Source: Hansfordia pulvinata (taxonomy: Eukaryota > Ascomycota > Sordariomycetes > Xylariales). From it: a stretch of 64,000 bases of DNA. The translations under genes and the position numbers were made by a program. The stretch covers positions 1 to 64,000 of the forward strand of contig BJKQ01000030.1 in assembly GCA_006538405.1 (NCBI GenBank), in the 5' to 3' direction. The notes beneath the pieces were generated by a model that did no database searches, was not told the origin of the DNA, and saw only the letters and a list, made by a program, of their open reading frames with translations. Shown piece by piece: positions 10,561 through 24,660 of this stretch; position 1 is the first letter of the stretch; every line of letters starts with the position of its first letter.

Positions 10561-13500
10561 CGCAATAGAGAAAATGGCGTGGGGGGATTCTGTTTGAACA
10601 AGACGTGGCGAGTGAAAGAAGGTGTATCGGTAGGGGAAGACCAGGAGTCCACTGCATCACTCGAACCGACCAGGCTGGTGGACCAGGGCGAGCCAAGAAG
10701 CAGCGCTCTGGGTGAGGACCCAGGCTGCACACATTACAAGCAAAGAGTCGTTCCAGATGGTTGGTCGGTTGCCGGTAGAAGAAATTCGTCTACCTCGGCC
10801 TGCGACGCGAGGCGCCCCCTTGCGGCCGCCATTTCCATTCCCTCTCCCTCCCTGTGGCGGCCCGGTTACGCACCGTTGCGGCGCATTGGACCCCAGCTCG
10901 CGTTGGATCAGGGAGACTGCTGATTCCCGCGCGTGCCAGTGCAGTGGTTATGTGGCTTGAATCTCCAATAGACGTGCCTTTGTCGACGAGGGCAGGCCTT
11001 CTCATTGCTGGGAACAGGGGCGGAGACGGGCGGCGTGACTGGTCACCTGTCAATCAACCAACTGAAGCCACTTCACCCACGCCCATGTCCAGCACGCGAG
11101 ATACCTGAACCACCTGCCATACCGCCCTTCCGTCCGTACCTACTCGAGCTACCTGGCCGTGACGTCACGCGACGGACTGGACTGTCAGCAAAAACGGCCA
11201 CACGAACGAATCCCCGCGACGCGTCGCGTCCGGGACTGCGCGTCGTTCATTTTTCGATCGAGGCGCAGCCCCAGCCACCTGGCGAGCACGCGCAACCTTG
11301 CACATCCGAGCCTTGCAACACTCTTGGGATTGTGGCTCGGGGAGAAGATCAGCAACACTGAATGGTCCGTACCACAAGCTCTGTCGGCAGTTTCCAGCCG
11401 CGTTGCTTCCCCGCAGACGTTCTTCCACCGGAGTGGTAGCAACAATAGCCGCAAAACAGCTAATACAAGGCTGTATGGTTGATTACACGTGTACGGAGTA
11501 ATGAGTATGGAATGGAGGCATTCTTGGTCGGCTTAGCAGGCCTACGTTTGCAATGATGGACCTTGCCCCCACGGTCGTGCCTCGTGCCACGTCTTGAATG
11601 CCGTCGACGGGCACTGTGCAGGCACGCAGGCAGTCACTCACTGCGGGTGGGCAGGTGCGGACCGGCGGGTTTGGAGTACAAGGGGAAGGCACAGAAGGAG
11701 GACGCGCCCGCCCTTGAACTTTGTACTTCCTTCCATGTACTGCGTGGAAATGTGCCGCCGTATGGGGCACCTAATCAACTACCTAAGATACCTGCATGTA
11801 TCCCGTACTATGTATCTCTCCAGGTGCGTCCGTTTCCTGCCATCTCGTAGCCGGGGCCCGATTTATGAGATGTACCTTTGCTCGGCAAACGCCCAGCATG
11901 GAGTAGTACCGCATTCCGTTGAACTCATTGCCAGACGGCCTCATATCCCTCCTCATATCCCTTGTCCAGTCGGTCGAACTCGTCGATAGCAATACGGTGT
12001 CACTACCAAGGTATCCAGCCGTGCCAGCTCAACTCATCGAGCTGCCCCCAGTCCACTTAAGCCGCTTGCGGGCTGTGTCTTCACCCCCCACTCCCGACCC
12101 CGTGGCTGGCATTGTGGGTACAGGATCATCTCGGCATCTTGCATGTACGCGCAGGTCCCAGAAGTGTCATCACCAGCCGACCCACCGCGCTAGCGGGACT
12201 GGGCTCTGTTGTACCCATCCGACTTTGGGAGTACCCGTGGATGGGGCAACGTTTTGGAATCCAGGAGTCTCCCCCAGGATCTACTTGACAAGATGCACAA
12301 GGCATGCGCAGAAGAAGCCCCATCTGATTGATGGGGACTTCAAGCACTGAATGAAGTGTCTACCTAAGCACATGGTACTCGCAGGGCAGGAGAGAGCCCC
12401 GCGCATGCAATTTACTTGCACCCCCATCAGGTACCGGACACAGCTCGCTGCACCAACTTCGCGACCTCTCCCAGTCGGTTCATGCTTCCTCGCGAGCTCC
12501 ATCCGCGTGGTCGGGCTCGGCTCAGGGTCATTCTCCGCAGCACTCAGCACGTCGACTTCGCAGGCTTGCTCTCGAACCAAGCCCGACACTGCAACTTCAA
12601 TACCACGGCTCCGCACCTAATCCGCACCACCATAGCATTGCTCGCAGTCGACAGACAGCTTACCGCAGCTTACCGCTCACCAATAAGCCCATTTCTTACC
12701 ACTTACCCAACTCTTAACTTTACACTTCTATCGCAGCTGAGGTCCATTTATCAGACAGAGATGCCTACGTGACGGAACAGTTCACCCTCCCTTTAGTCGC
12801 TCGCCACCTTCGCGACCTCGGCGTTTGTCTGTAAAAGCTTAAAGCCAACGGCAGACTTCCCTTTACCGACATTCGCACTGTTGCGTACGCGTCGCGTAGG
12901 TTGTGCGGGCGTAAAGGAGGTGGCATAAATACAGTCCCCACTGCCAACATCAACACCGATAACCTCTACGCCACTTTAAGTCTGCTTGCTACTTATTATC
13001 GCTCTCCCACGACTGTCGGTCGGCTCTCTCACCTTCCCTTCAATCCGTGTCTGTCTTGATAACCGCCTGGCCCTTAAGACTCTCACACGACCTTACCAAC
13101 AGTCTAGAGGTCCTCTATTCTGGTGTCACAACCTCCCTCTCTTCCGCCTAACGCACATGCGTTACCTCGAACTGCCGACACTCGTGAGTACAACAGAGTC
13201 GATAGCCTTCGCCGACCTTCCCTACTTCGCGGTTCTCACACCATACGAAAGGGGCTCACGAACGCTTTGTCCGCGAACGCAGAAGTTGGTCTACGCGCAC
13301 CCTTGGCACAACCCATCCGGATCCTCGGAAACGTCTCCCTTGATACTCGTCAGTTGAGAGACCTTCCTGGACAAGATAGCTACCCGCGAATCGTTCCTCG
13401 CGAGTTGCTGGCTTGTTATCGCCCCTCGTGTCTCGGCCCCTCGTCTTCTCAGTCCATATCCTGCTGCTCTCCCTTTTGTCCAGGGTAACGCCTTGCTAAC

Positions 13501-14370
13501 CTGCATCTCTACTTAGTGTTGTCGAAGCCGGGAGGCACGCAGGACGCCGCAACAATCCGAAGCTCTGGATGTCGCTGTCGAACCGCGAGTCGCGCCGATT
13601 GTTGGGCCTGTGGCCCCTAGCGTGCTGGCATGCCCGGCGTAAAGAGATAAGAGGGGCCGAGACTGCCGTGACCGTGTTATTACGCCCATTGCCATTATTG
13701 ATGCTTCTGCTCCCTTTTGAACCTTCTAGTATCACGACCACTCGCCTGAGTGTAGAAATAGTGCCGTTCCCTACTACTTTGCCGCCTATTAAGCCGCGCA
13801 CCGCAGCCGGTCTAACCTCTGAGAGGGGAAGACCAGCAGTAAGCCTCGCTGGCTTCACGTTTTTCCTTTGCACGGCCTACTGTGTCGACAGCACGTGCCG
13901 TCATCATTTTAAAGGCGAAGATCTATAGCTCCACTGTACTCGTGGTCTGGGGAAAGCAGAAGACGCTGTTCATCACAAGATTCATACGCGTATGGTGGCG
14001 TCCGATAGTTCACTTAAAGAAGACAGTAGACCGTGGCACGGCATGGGAGATGCTGCAGATTAATGCCGTCTTAACTCACGGCTGCAATACCTGCAATACC
14101 TAGAAGGGCCTAGAGGCTCCTGCCACTCATAGTTAGATTACCACGCTTCGAGGTTCGTGGCGAGCAGCCCTTAACTATGCTGACCTGGTAACCGAAGAGG
14201 TGGAATCAAGGCGTCGTTACTTCATGCGCGTTCTCAGCGATACGGCGACGCTGGCACTAGGCTGAGAGACAGACTATGAGGCCGCGGCCTCTTACGCGAG
14301 CATTACGTTTGCTGCGACGACAGAAGTTGAGCTTCGCGTCACCTGGATCAGTATAGCATAAGGAAGGTGA
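10561..14370. other. GC-balanced DNA without a supported gene
   Basis: There are many short open frames of 60-140 codons on both strands, as expected for a GC-rich non-coding stretch. None shows a signal peptide, conserved motif, splice-joined continuation or consistent frame. Pyrimidine-rich stretches (11.9-13.5 kb) and scattered TTAA sites suggest partly mutated older sequence. I see no tRNA or rRNA. Confidence 0.5.
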
Positions 14371-17300
14371 AAAAAAAAAAGGGATAATAAATAGGTTTAT
14401 TGGAAGTCTCAGGGTGAGTTGTCTTAGTCCAGCCCTTTGAGCTCAAGACTGCCTTTAACCCCGTCTTTGCACTGCCGTGCCTCCACGCTCAACCCGGCAG
14501 GCTGCAACCGAATACGCTCCGATGCCAGGTGTCGCTTAATGATTCCTATTCCGACTGAATCCACTGACCCGATGGGTAGCCTGGGACAGTTGATTACACT
14601 GCCTTAACATGCTAACACTGGGGTACGCGGCTTTAAGCATGTATTGAGTCTTCTGATTAGCATTATCGAAACGCGAATAAAAGCGGGCTAAGCACCTACT
14701 CGACTCATGGGCTGCATGGGAACACCGACTTTCGTCTTGATCAACGCCGCCGTGGTAGCAGCTGGCGATGTCGTCGTCGTTGCTGGCTTCACCGGAGCTG
14801 TCTCTGCTAGTGAAGCTCTCTTTAACTTATCCCCTAATGGCATAACGCGGTTTTATTTTCAGGTTAAGGTCATGGCGGCTGGAGAGTGAGTCTCCTAACT
14901 ATGTGTCTGGTGTGCAGTTGAAAGGAATACTTTGCCATTAACCTGAGCGCACAGGGTCGGTCCTTTCTTCCTGCCTCTCTTTCCCGGGGGTCGCGGCTCT
15001 TCAAGGTGCTGGGGCTCTTTTAAAGGTACTCTCAGCCAGTACCCTGCCAGTCTGCCAGTCCTCCATCCTACCGTCGGCAGCAACGTCCCCGGGCGTACAC
15101 CTCGGCTGTTCTGCAGTATCTGGTTCCCACTTAGCAGGGAAGCCGACAGGACTGGACTGCCAGGGTGTTAAGGCATACCGTACTGCTGCTGCCGCCCTTC
15201 TGATCGTCGGCCATCTAAGGGTCTTCATCTTTCGCGGGTCTCGTTAAGTTCCAAAATTGGGGCCGTCGGCCCGCTGGGGATACTCACGTCCCACTCTTAT
15301 CATTTTATCCGAATATAGAAAAAGGATTTACCATACAGAGCGGAGATTGTCGCACTCCTCTCAGCCGGGCTCAAATTACCAATATACGCCGTGTTGACGG
15401 TCGTCCTTTTGGCATTACTTTTCTTCCATGTTGGTACATCAGTAAAAGAGATCGACCCCGAACAGCCTGTGATACTAAGATGAGCCCTAATACTCTATGT
15501 TTCCGGCGCCTGCTTGTCCCTGGACGCCCTAAGGCCAGGCAAGGGGACTATCATTTATGAAGCCAGCCTTTGAACGAGATCTTTACATGCCTCTTTGATG
15601 CTCTCATACCGATACCCCACAAGATACCCGGTCAAGAGAGACGAGTGTTAAACAACCTGATCTCCATAATGCGCTGCAAAGCAGACTGCCATGGCTATCA
15701 AAGCGCGCCTACGATAAATTCGTCAGCCATGTGCGAGCCTCGCATCTCTGCCTGACATGTCAGTCGCAAAGGTGCCGACCACTTCTATCGCCACGGCCGC
15801 CGCGACGGTATCGACTTCCACGGGCTCCCACAGAGTTCGTGGTAGCGCCTGCTCATGCGGCCGAGTCACGGCGTCCGAAGCCGCAAACTCCGGGCTTTGC
15901 TTACTGGCAGCACCTTCGGGATGCGTGCGGAGTCAAGGAACAAAGAGCGGTCATCGTCCTGTTCGACGTTGAACCAGCCGGCTGGCTCGGCGTCGACGAC
16001 TCGTCCTGCGCTAAGTATTATGTACACGACAGCGTTCTCTTACAGACCCTCTTCTTACGGCAATTGCCATTAAGCTCATCGAGCTCTTGCTTAGACTATC
16101 CTTAAGATGCCTTACTACTTAAGAAGTTGAAATCTTGGCTTTAAGCTATAACAAGCTTACATGTGATAACATACTGGGCTGCACGAGTGCTCTACGCTCG
16201 CTTATTCTGGGCTGCGTTACAGGTATAATTCACGATTAACCCGTCTTGTTTACTGACGATTTATCCGACCTGATTCAATGGTGTGATCGGGCTGCTAGCG
16301 TGAAGGATACAGCCGCAGGCATGTGCCGCCGGAGCGTTCGCACTGATCAGGGCCACATTAGCAGTTTACTTAATATATAAGCTTGCAGCATCGCTCTTTA
16401 AGATCTGCTTTGAACTCGCAAATAGCAGCAGTTGGACCATGAACAACCGACCCAGTATTTGAACGAGTTCCCCCTCGCCGGCGATCCCCTCTCCGCTGAT
16501 GGCCATGCCCACACGTTGTGTCCAGGCGGCGCGTTCGGCGGCTTCATCTGGTCCAGGTTCTAATTTCAAGGACTAACGCGGCATCGACCACTCAGCGTTG
16601 CCTTCGGCCTTATACTTCTTGGATGCTCTGAGGGAGATTCATAGTATCCACCTTATATCACTGTTCTTGTCTCCATTAATGGTCAGTCCTTACCTTCGTG
16701 CTAGCTCCTGCTTGCGTGTCGCTACCTGGCTTATCGATGAAGGTCTACCAGCAGGACCCATTAGTCGTACTGAGGAGCTGATTTAAGCCGCCCGCTGGCA
16801 AAGACCACTTTACCCATCACCGCTGAAGCCGAAAAGGTATTTACAACGTAACAACCAGGCGCTACATCTCGTTATCCCGCCATGCTCAACCGCCCTCTCC
16901 TTAATAACCGCGTTAGGCCTTTACATTACTTGAGCAGTCAGTCACTTATAAACGAAGGGCCGGTGCGGATCGCCAGCTGATGATCAAGGGGGTTAGTATT
17001 AATGAAGCCGATCTTCCCTTCACGACGACAAGGTTTTCAATGCTACGAATACGGGAGGGTGATCCAGCGTATGCCATTTGTCGGCTATATCAGGTTATAA
17101 AAGAGGACCATGAGCACTTCGAACCAGCTGCAGGAATTATACGAATCAGATCCAGCATTCTCGGCTGAGTTCACCGACTGCGCTTCTTATAGCAACCCCA
17201 TATTCTGCCTTTCCCAGTCCCGTGATATCTCCAGCTACTCGCTGCACGATGTTTCATTATTAAGAAAGTGTCGTCTCCTTTATCTGGAAGCTATTAATAA

Positions 17301-17600
17301 TCATCATTAGACAGACTGGGCCCTTAGTTCCACGGTCCGCTCCTGCTGTTATTGCTCGAAGAACAAGCACCAGTGTCGGTCCTCGTGCTCTCGTTCCTTG
17401 TCTTCGTTGACATCTTCGCATACAATGCGAGGATGGGCCTCTGGCCTCGTTTCGGAGCATACTGATGCTAAGTGGGTTTTAAGCACCCTTATATCGCCCA
17501 CTTCATACCGCGACCCGCCGGGTCCCACGATAAGGCTGGCTAGTAACTTGCCTTTACTAATTAACTAATTAAACTATTTCTATAAGCCTTAGACTGTGGG
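14371..17600. other. GC-balanced DNA without a supported gene, becoming AT-rich at the right end
   Basis: It begins at a short poly(A) tract (about 14,371-14,380). Coding-like scraps occur (for example plus strand 15,660-15,970, Ser/Thr/Ala-rich; minus strand 16,366-16,569), but they are short and break off without splice sites. TTAA-containing words become more frequent toward 17.5 kb, consistent with mutation leaking in from the adjoining repeats. Confidence 0.45.
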
Positions 17601-17920
17601 TGTAAATTCATAATAAGTGTTTGCGACTCCTTCGCGTCCGAGTTAAGATGAGTTAAGTCATAAGGCCGTCATTCTTTACACTTACATTTACTGTCTTCAG
17701 TCTTAATCACGATACAAGCGACTAAGGTAAAAGAAAGAGACCACTTTTACTACCGCTCTCGTGGTATTAGCCGTAAGATTAATAAAGAAACGCTTATTAA
17801 TTAATGAAAGAGAAAATAAAGACTTATAAGCGGAAAGACTACTAAGTATTATTAAAAGGTTACGTCTTTAAGGATTAGCTGAAACACTTTATATAACAGC
17901 GCGTTCGCGGTAAGGACCTG
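17601..17920. other. transition zone into the AT-rich block
   Basis: Intermediate composition with frequent TTAA and TAAG words. No gene is visible. It is the left flank of the chromovirus insertion. Confidence 0.5.
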
Positions 17921-17925
17921 CGAGC
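17921..17925. repeat. target-site duplication (left copy) of the LTR retrotransposon
   Basis: CGAGC immediately precedes the first base of the 5' LTR and is repeated immediately after the 3' LTR. Confidence 0.85.
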
Positions 17926-18442
17926 TGTTACGAACCCGATTGCCAGGCCGGTAGGACGGGTTACATTAATGTAAATAAGAGACCTATAAATTAATAATCG
18001 TATAAGGCTGTGTTAACTTAATCATATACGTAAGAAATATAAATCACCGGTATAAGGTCACGTGATATAATCACTCGTTAAAATAAGAAGATCACGGTAA
18101 GCCACTCGAGATTATAATAAGCTATTAAAGGATCACGGTGATCCGGTATAAGAATATCGTAAGCCGTTACGGTATTATAAAGGGAATAAAGGATATATAA
18201 GGACGGAAGGTTTCTTATATATTTAATTATTTATTACCTTAATAATTAATTTAAGTATTTAAGTTATTCTTAAATAAAAGTAACCTCTTAACGATAATCT
18301 ACCACTTATTTAATACTTTAATTACTTATTATTAATTAATTACTTAATGTTTACCGATAAACGACCTTTTAAGTATTCTTTTTAAAACATAAAACCTTAA
18401 ATTAACTTTATATTTTTCTTTAAAAGAATCCAGGTCGTTATA
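17926..18442 (+). repeat. 5' LTR of the chromovirus
   Basis: It aligns end to end with the 3' LTR with no gap. Every difference I found by eye is a transition. Its inner (right) half is much more mutated than its outer end, which keeps TGTTACGAACCC and several CpA/CpC sites. Confidence 0.95.
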
Positions 18443-18619
18443 TTTTAATCACTCTTATTTAAGTATTCGATAACTGTCCGTTAATACCTTTAAGTAATAT
18501 CCGATTAACACGATGTTATTCCGACTTGGATCCTTTAAATAATTAATAACGTAAACGCCTTTAAGGAACTTAATTAAGGAAATAAAGGGGGTTAATAATA
18601 ATAAAGAGGAGTACGATCT

Positions 18620-19640
18620 TATTAAAAGCGAGTATAAGTAATTACTTAACGGGCTTCGCACTTTATAAGATTAATTATAAGCTTTATATTAAGCTTATAA
18701 GAATATTAATAAGTAATTATAATAAGCTTATATTAAGCGTATTAATATAATTAATAAACTTTAATAAGCTTAACTCGTTAAAACTATATAAAGCGTTAAA
18801 GGCATTATTAAAGCTCCTTTAATTAGCGTTAACCTTAAGATTAACCTTTTTAAAACCTTTAACGGCACCCTTAAGTAACTTTAAAGGTTTTTAACTTAAA
18901 TAAAGGCATTTTATTAATTATACGGACACTTCGATAACGAAAAAGATTAAGTTATTTACGTTAAGTCGTTTCTTTATAAAAAGGCTTTAACTTAATTTAA
19001 ACCATACCTTATTAAGGTAATCGATAAACCTTAAAAGTAATAATCGACCGAGATTAAAGGGATCTTTATATCTTATATTAAATTTAAATAATAACTTAAA
19101 GGCTTATTTTAAAACTTAAATAAGAAACGATAAGTTAAAAGAGAACTTATTAACCTTTAATAAAAGACCTTAACGTCCCTTTACGCCGTAAACTTTAAAC
19201 GTATCCTTATATAACTTAATTTAATTAAGGAAAGTAAGATTCTCGCGTTTTATTAAGGATTAAAAGAGGAAGTTAAGGACGAGCTAATTAAATAAGACTT
19301 ATTAAACAGCTTTATAAAGTATATTAAAGCCGTTATTCGTATTAATTCCCGACTTTATAAAAGACACCGTAAAAAAGGAAGAAATAATTAACGCGTGCTA
19401 TAAAATATAAAGCGATAACGATAAGGAGGAACGAAGCCTTACTTTACCTTTTATAAGTAATATTTAAAACTTATAAATATTAACCGCGCTCTTAATAATA
19501 AATATAAGAAAACATTTAAGTGTTATAATTATAATAAATTAAGGTATATCGCGCGCGATTATAAAGCGCTTAAACGATTTAAATAAGTTAATAAATATAT
19601 TAAGGTTATTAAGGAAATCACAATAAACCAAGACGAATAA
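18620..19640 (+). pseudogene. chromovirus gag remnant with zinc knuckle
   Basis: The end of gag is recognisable from a CCHC knuckle at 19,518-19,566. It reads KCYNYNKLRYIARDYK, with the second and third Cys and the His codons changed to Tyr and the glycines lost, as G-to-A/C-to-T change predicts. The upstream part is Lys/Leu-rich with many stops, and its start is not defined. Gag would package the retrotransposon RNA; this copy cannot be made. Confidence 0.7.
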
Positions 19641-21920
19641 ACCCCCGTACTTAAAGAATAAGTTTATATAACTCGTAAGGTATATAATAATTTAAACCTT
19701 AACCCGAATTTAACGTTACCCTTAATATCTTATAAGGAAGGTTTAATAACGTTACGGAATATTAAAAACGACACGTAAATTAATAAACCGAGACCTTCCG
19801 GAAAAGGACTTATAATGCTTTTTAAGTTAATTATATATACTTAACCTTATAATAATATATCGGTTATAAGGTATTTAATATTATAATGCTTTTATAAGAC
19901 TTAAAGGATACACCGGAATAAAAAGCATATAAATAAGGCTTTATATAACGTAACTCCTTAAAGTAAATTCTTTAAGCAATTATAAGAACCATTAATTAAA
20001 GGAAGCTTAATATTATTATATAACACGATATTATACTTTAAATCCTTAAGTATAAATATCGATAAGTCACGATAAAAGCATAAGCTGCTTATTCGGAATA
20101 AAAAGTTTAATTCTTTAACGAATTTATAAATAACCCTCGATTATACGCGCTCTTCGATAAACGATACGATAATAACCCTTATAACATTATCGATAACATA
20201 TTAAAAGTTAAAAACGATAAGACTTAAAAACGTATTAAGACCATTTTATAAAAGAAATAAGACTTACTTAACTCTTTTATCTTTAAAGTAATTAAAAAGA
20301 ATAAATAAGCTCTCCGTTTTAAAATAAGTATTACTCGAGACCGAGAAGATTAACAGGATTTAATTAAATAAATCAAAGATTATAAAGACTATTATAATCT
20401 CGTAACGAGATAACGAATATTTAATAAAAAAGTAAACGTAATAATTAACGTATTAATACACGCTTAATCTTTAAAAGGGCCTTATAAGTGAACACTTATA
20501 CTTAAGCTTAAAGAATGCCCTTAAAAAAACCATAACGAATTAAGCGACGTAACGGAAACTTATTAAGTATAAAGCTTATATAAATATTTATCCGATAAAG
20601 AAAAAAAAAGATTTCTTCCGCCACGGTAAGACCTTTAACGACACGAAAAAACTTATAATAATCTTAAATAAAAAAGACCCGGAAAAGGTATATAAAGACG
20701 TATACGACTTAATTCCTTATAACGCTTAACACGGCGAGATCGTATAATATAATTATATTTATATTACTTATTAATAACACTTAACCGATAAAGTTAAGTA
20801 TCGTTACTTCCTTATAAAAGTTAAAACGCTTAAATTAATACGGGAACCACGATATTATTAATATTTCGGCCACTTTATACCGATAAAACCTTTTATATCT
20901 TATTAAGGAACACTTTTTATACTTTATAAAAAATCAGGATAATATTATAGCTTATTAAAAGGAATCGTGTGCGTAATACGCGTTAAACTCGTAAAGTAAG
21001 TACGACACTTAATTAAGGAGTTAATACTTAAAAGTTAAACTTTAAAACACATTAATAACCCACCGATTAAATTACCACCGTAAAACGATAAATAACGTGC
21101 TTTACCTTTAAATATCGGATCACGACGAAGCGAGGCTTTTATAAGCAGCTCTTAATAACACGGCTTAACACGAGTAGCGACGCGATAACACTTAAAAAAT
21201 TAAAGCACCTTATTATTAATTTAAGGTAATAAATAAAAAGAACTTACACGATAAGATAAGCCTTTAATAAAAATAAAGCCGTATAGCTTAATATAATAGT
21301 ATATTACAGATTAAAAAGAATCCGAGTATTAATTAATAATAAATTAACTTAAAATTTAATATCGTTACGAATCGTTAATAAATTTAAATTATTATAAAAT
21401 AAGAAAAACGCCTTATACCGACTTATAATAATAAATAAGAGTTATTTAAGGAGAGCTTAAAGATGGATCGAACGCGAGATTACGCCTTTCTTAATTATTA
21501 TTTAAGATCGACTTATAAGACTTTAATTAAATATTATTAATATCTTAAATAAGATAATCTTAAGGATACCTTAATTATAATCGGCGAATCTTAAAGTTAA
21601 TTAAAGTATTAGCCTTCTTTAATAAGAAATATTAAGAAGAGATCACGACACTCGGTTAAAGATAAAGCCTTTATTATTGAACGGATTTAAGTTTATATTT
21701 ATAAGACGCGTTATCGTTAAGATAATAAAAGAGGATTGCTTATTAAAATAAGTAATACTTAAGGAGTATCGGTAATTCGCGATATTATTTTAAGATAAGT
21801 TCGATATAATAAACGGCTTACCGTTATATTTAAATTACGATTATACGATACCCTTTAAAGATAAAACTTAATTAACGTTTAAGTCCGTTTACTTATTAAA
21901 CTTAATATAACGCGTTAAGC
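19641..21920 (+). other. chromovirus interior between gag and RT, expected protease region
   Basis: RIP-degraded DNA of about 2.3 kb lies between the zinc knuckle and the first RT block. Protease should be here by position, but I could not identify its D-S/T-G motif. Confidence 0.5.
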
Positions 21921-24660
21921 TTAAAAAGAAGTTACGATAAGATTTAAAAAAGGGATATATTAAATTATTCACGTTTTTAATTAATTACTTTATTTTATTT
22001 ATGCTTAAAAAGGACGGATCTTAAAGGATATATATTAACTTCCAGTAACTTAATAATATCACGATTAAGAACCGGTACCTTTTACTTTTAATTAAAGTGC
22101 TTAAAGATTAATTATATAAAGTTAAGATCTTTACCGCGATAAATCTATTAAACGCTTACCACTTTATTAAGATTATAAAAGGAGATAAATAAAAAACGGT
22201 ATTTCGGACACTTAAAGGACATTTTAAGTATTTAATAATGCCTTTTAAACTTATGAATACTCCGGTTAGTTTTTAAAATATAATTAACGACACTTTTAAA
22301 CCTTACCTTAATATCTTTATTATAATATACCTTAACGATATTCTGATTTATTCGGAAAACGAAACGGATTATATAAGTTATGTAACGTAAGTCCTTTAAG
22401 CCCTTTAAAACGTTAACCTTTAAGTTAACTTAAAAAAGAGTTAATTTTATTAAATAAAAGTTAATTTCGTCGGATACATTATCCGACCGGGGAAAGTCTT
22501 AATATAATAATTTAAAATTTAAGTAATTAAGGATTAACTTATTCTTAATAATGTTTTAAATATTTAATCGTTTATCGGACTCACGAATTATTACCGCGCC
22601 TTTATTAAAGGGTATAATAAGCACGCTGCACCGCTCACCGATATAATAAAAAAGGATCGCTTTTTCGAGTAGAACGATAAACTTTAAATAATATTCGACG
22701 CGATTAAAGACGTTATTATATAAGAATTAATTATAATAATAATAAATCTTAATAAACTTATAAAAGTCGAGACCGATATTAATAACTTTATTATAAAAGG
22801 ATAACTTAAATAATAAGATAAATCCGGTAAGCTATACCCGGTAGCCTTCTTCTCGAAAAAGTTTAATAGACTTAAGCTTAATTATATAATATATAATAAA
22901 AAGTTTATAATTATTATTAAAGTATTTAAAGAATAAAGATATTACTTAAGTGGTATATTCACCCTTATAATCGTTTAAACCGATTATAAAAACCTTATGG
23001 CTTTTACGGAAAATAAAGTCCTTAATAAACGATAAATTCGATAAATAAAGATCCTTTTTAAATTTAACTTTAAAATCGAATATTATAAAGGTAAAAAGAA
23101 TATTAAAGCCGACGCTTTTAATAAACGATCCGATTACTTTACGATAAACTTAATAGCCGAATTATAATTTATTTTACGATAAAATAAGGATAAGAACTTA
23201 ATTTTAATATAATAAATCCGACTTACCCGAGTCGAAAAAGAATAGTTTAATTATAAATTATAATAAAAAATATAACGCTTAAAAGCATTATTAAATAATA
23301 ACCGGTTTAACCTTTTTAAATAACTTAATAAAATTATATTTTTTTATAATAAACGATTTATACTTATACCGTTATAACGGTAACTCGTTACGATAATTTA
23401 TAAAGACTTATCTTATAATTATTAAGGGATTTAAAAAACCATATAATAAGTATAACGCGATTACGACTTTTCGAACCTTAAAAGATTAATTAAGATAATA
23501 ATCAGAGAATACGATATATGTATTCGATTTAAGGTAATACGATATAAGCCTTATAAAGAACTTTAACTTATACCTTTTAAGGATAAAGCATAAAAATCGG
23601 TTTTAATAAACTTTATTATAAAGTTATCGTTATTTATAAACTTAATAATTGGAATCGTTTATAATAATATTATAATTTATATAAAACAGCTTATTAAGTT
23701 TATAAAGTTTTAATTATTTAAGGAAACCATAACCGTAATATAAACTGCTTAACTTATAAATAAAACTATATTTAATTAATATGGCTTATTAAAAGAACTT
23801 ATTATAAATTAAGATAAGCTTTTTATAGCCCACTTTTAAAAATTATTTATATAATAACTCGGAATATAATATAAGATGTTAATAACATATCACCCGTAAA
23901 TAAATAGTCGCACGGAACGACTTAATTAAGTATTAAAGTAATATTTACGATATTACGTTAACTTCGAATAAAATAATTAAGTATCCCTTTTACTTAAAGT
24001 AAAATTTATATATAATAGCTTAAATAACGAAGACATAAAGATATCACCCTTTTATACGAATTATAAATTTAACTTATAAAGATCACGATAAGCAATAATT
24101 AAAGGTAACGCTTTAAAAGCCGTTATTTAAGTTAAACATCTCACGACTCTTTAAAAACACCTTTATATAGAACTCACGGCGATTTAATAACGTATAAAAT
24201 GTTATTACGATAACCACCAATCGTTAAGGCCGACCTTTAAAAGGGGAGATAAGGTTTATTTATTACGTAAAAATATTCGAATTAAAAGACTTAACGATAA
24301 ATTAAATTTTAAGAAGATCGGATTATTTAAAATTAATAAGATTATTTTATTAATTAATTATAAACTATCGTTACTTAATATTATAAGAATCCACTTAATA
24401 TTCCACGTTTTATTATTAAAACCAGCACCGGTTAACGTATAACTTAAAATTAAAATTAAAGCTGATACCGACGCTTAAGAATTTAAGGTTAAAGAAATAC
24501 TGGATTCACGTTAATAAGAATCCACGATAAAGTACTTAATATAATAAAAAAGCTACCTATTATCGGAAAACACTTAAGAACTTAAGAACCACTTAAACTG
24601 CTTACGGTTATTAAGATAGTTTCACCGGAGACACCCGGACCGAGCAGATTAAAATTAAAG
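21921..24660 (+). pseudogene. chromovirus pol remnant: reverse transcriptase, RNase H, integrase, chromodomain
   Basis: Translation through stops shows RT from about 21.93 kb (KKDG block, LNAYHFIKI, GHFKYLIMPF) with the catalytic box as YLNDILIYS at 22,328-22,354; the first Asp codon of YLDD appears mutated to Asn. RNase H at about 22.75-23.0 kb is recognisable by VETDINNFIIKG and LYPVAFFSKKF. The integrase N-terminal region and core run from 23.5 kb (KPYKEL, INFIIKLSLF), with the NSRTERLN-V-KYLRY block near 23.9 kb. A C-terminal chromodomain at about 24,478-24,600 reads EFKVKEILDSR followed by LLSENT-EL-NHLN. Many in-frame TAA/TAG/TGA codons are present. The order RT-RH-INT-chromodomain defines a chromovirus. 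Confidence 0.9.

Noticed and set aside
12986..13873. overlapping frames on both strands of 120 codons or more
   Set aside because: Pyrimidine-rich strand gives long open frames by chance; no conserved features.
15660..15972. Ser/Thr/Ala-rich plus-strand frame, possible small gene
   Set aside because: No motif, no splice continuation, a stop within the upstream part, and overlapping frames of equal quality.
16366..16569. minus-strand frame with coding-like amino-acid use
   Set aside because: Short; ends without splice sites or partner exons. Perhaps a relic, but not supportable.
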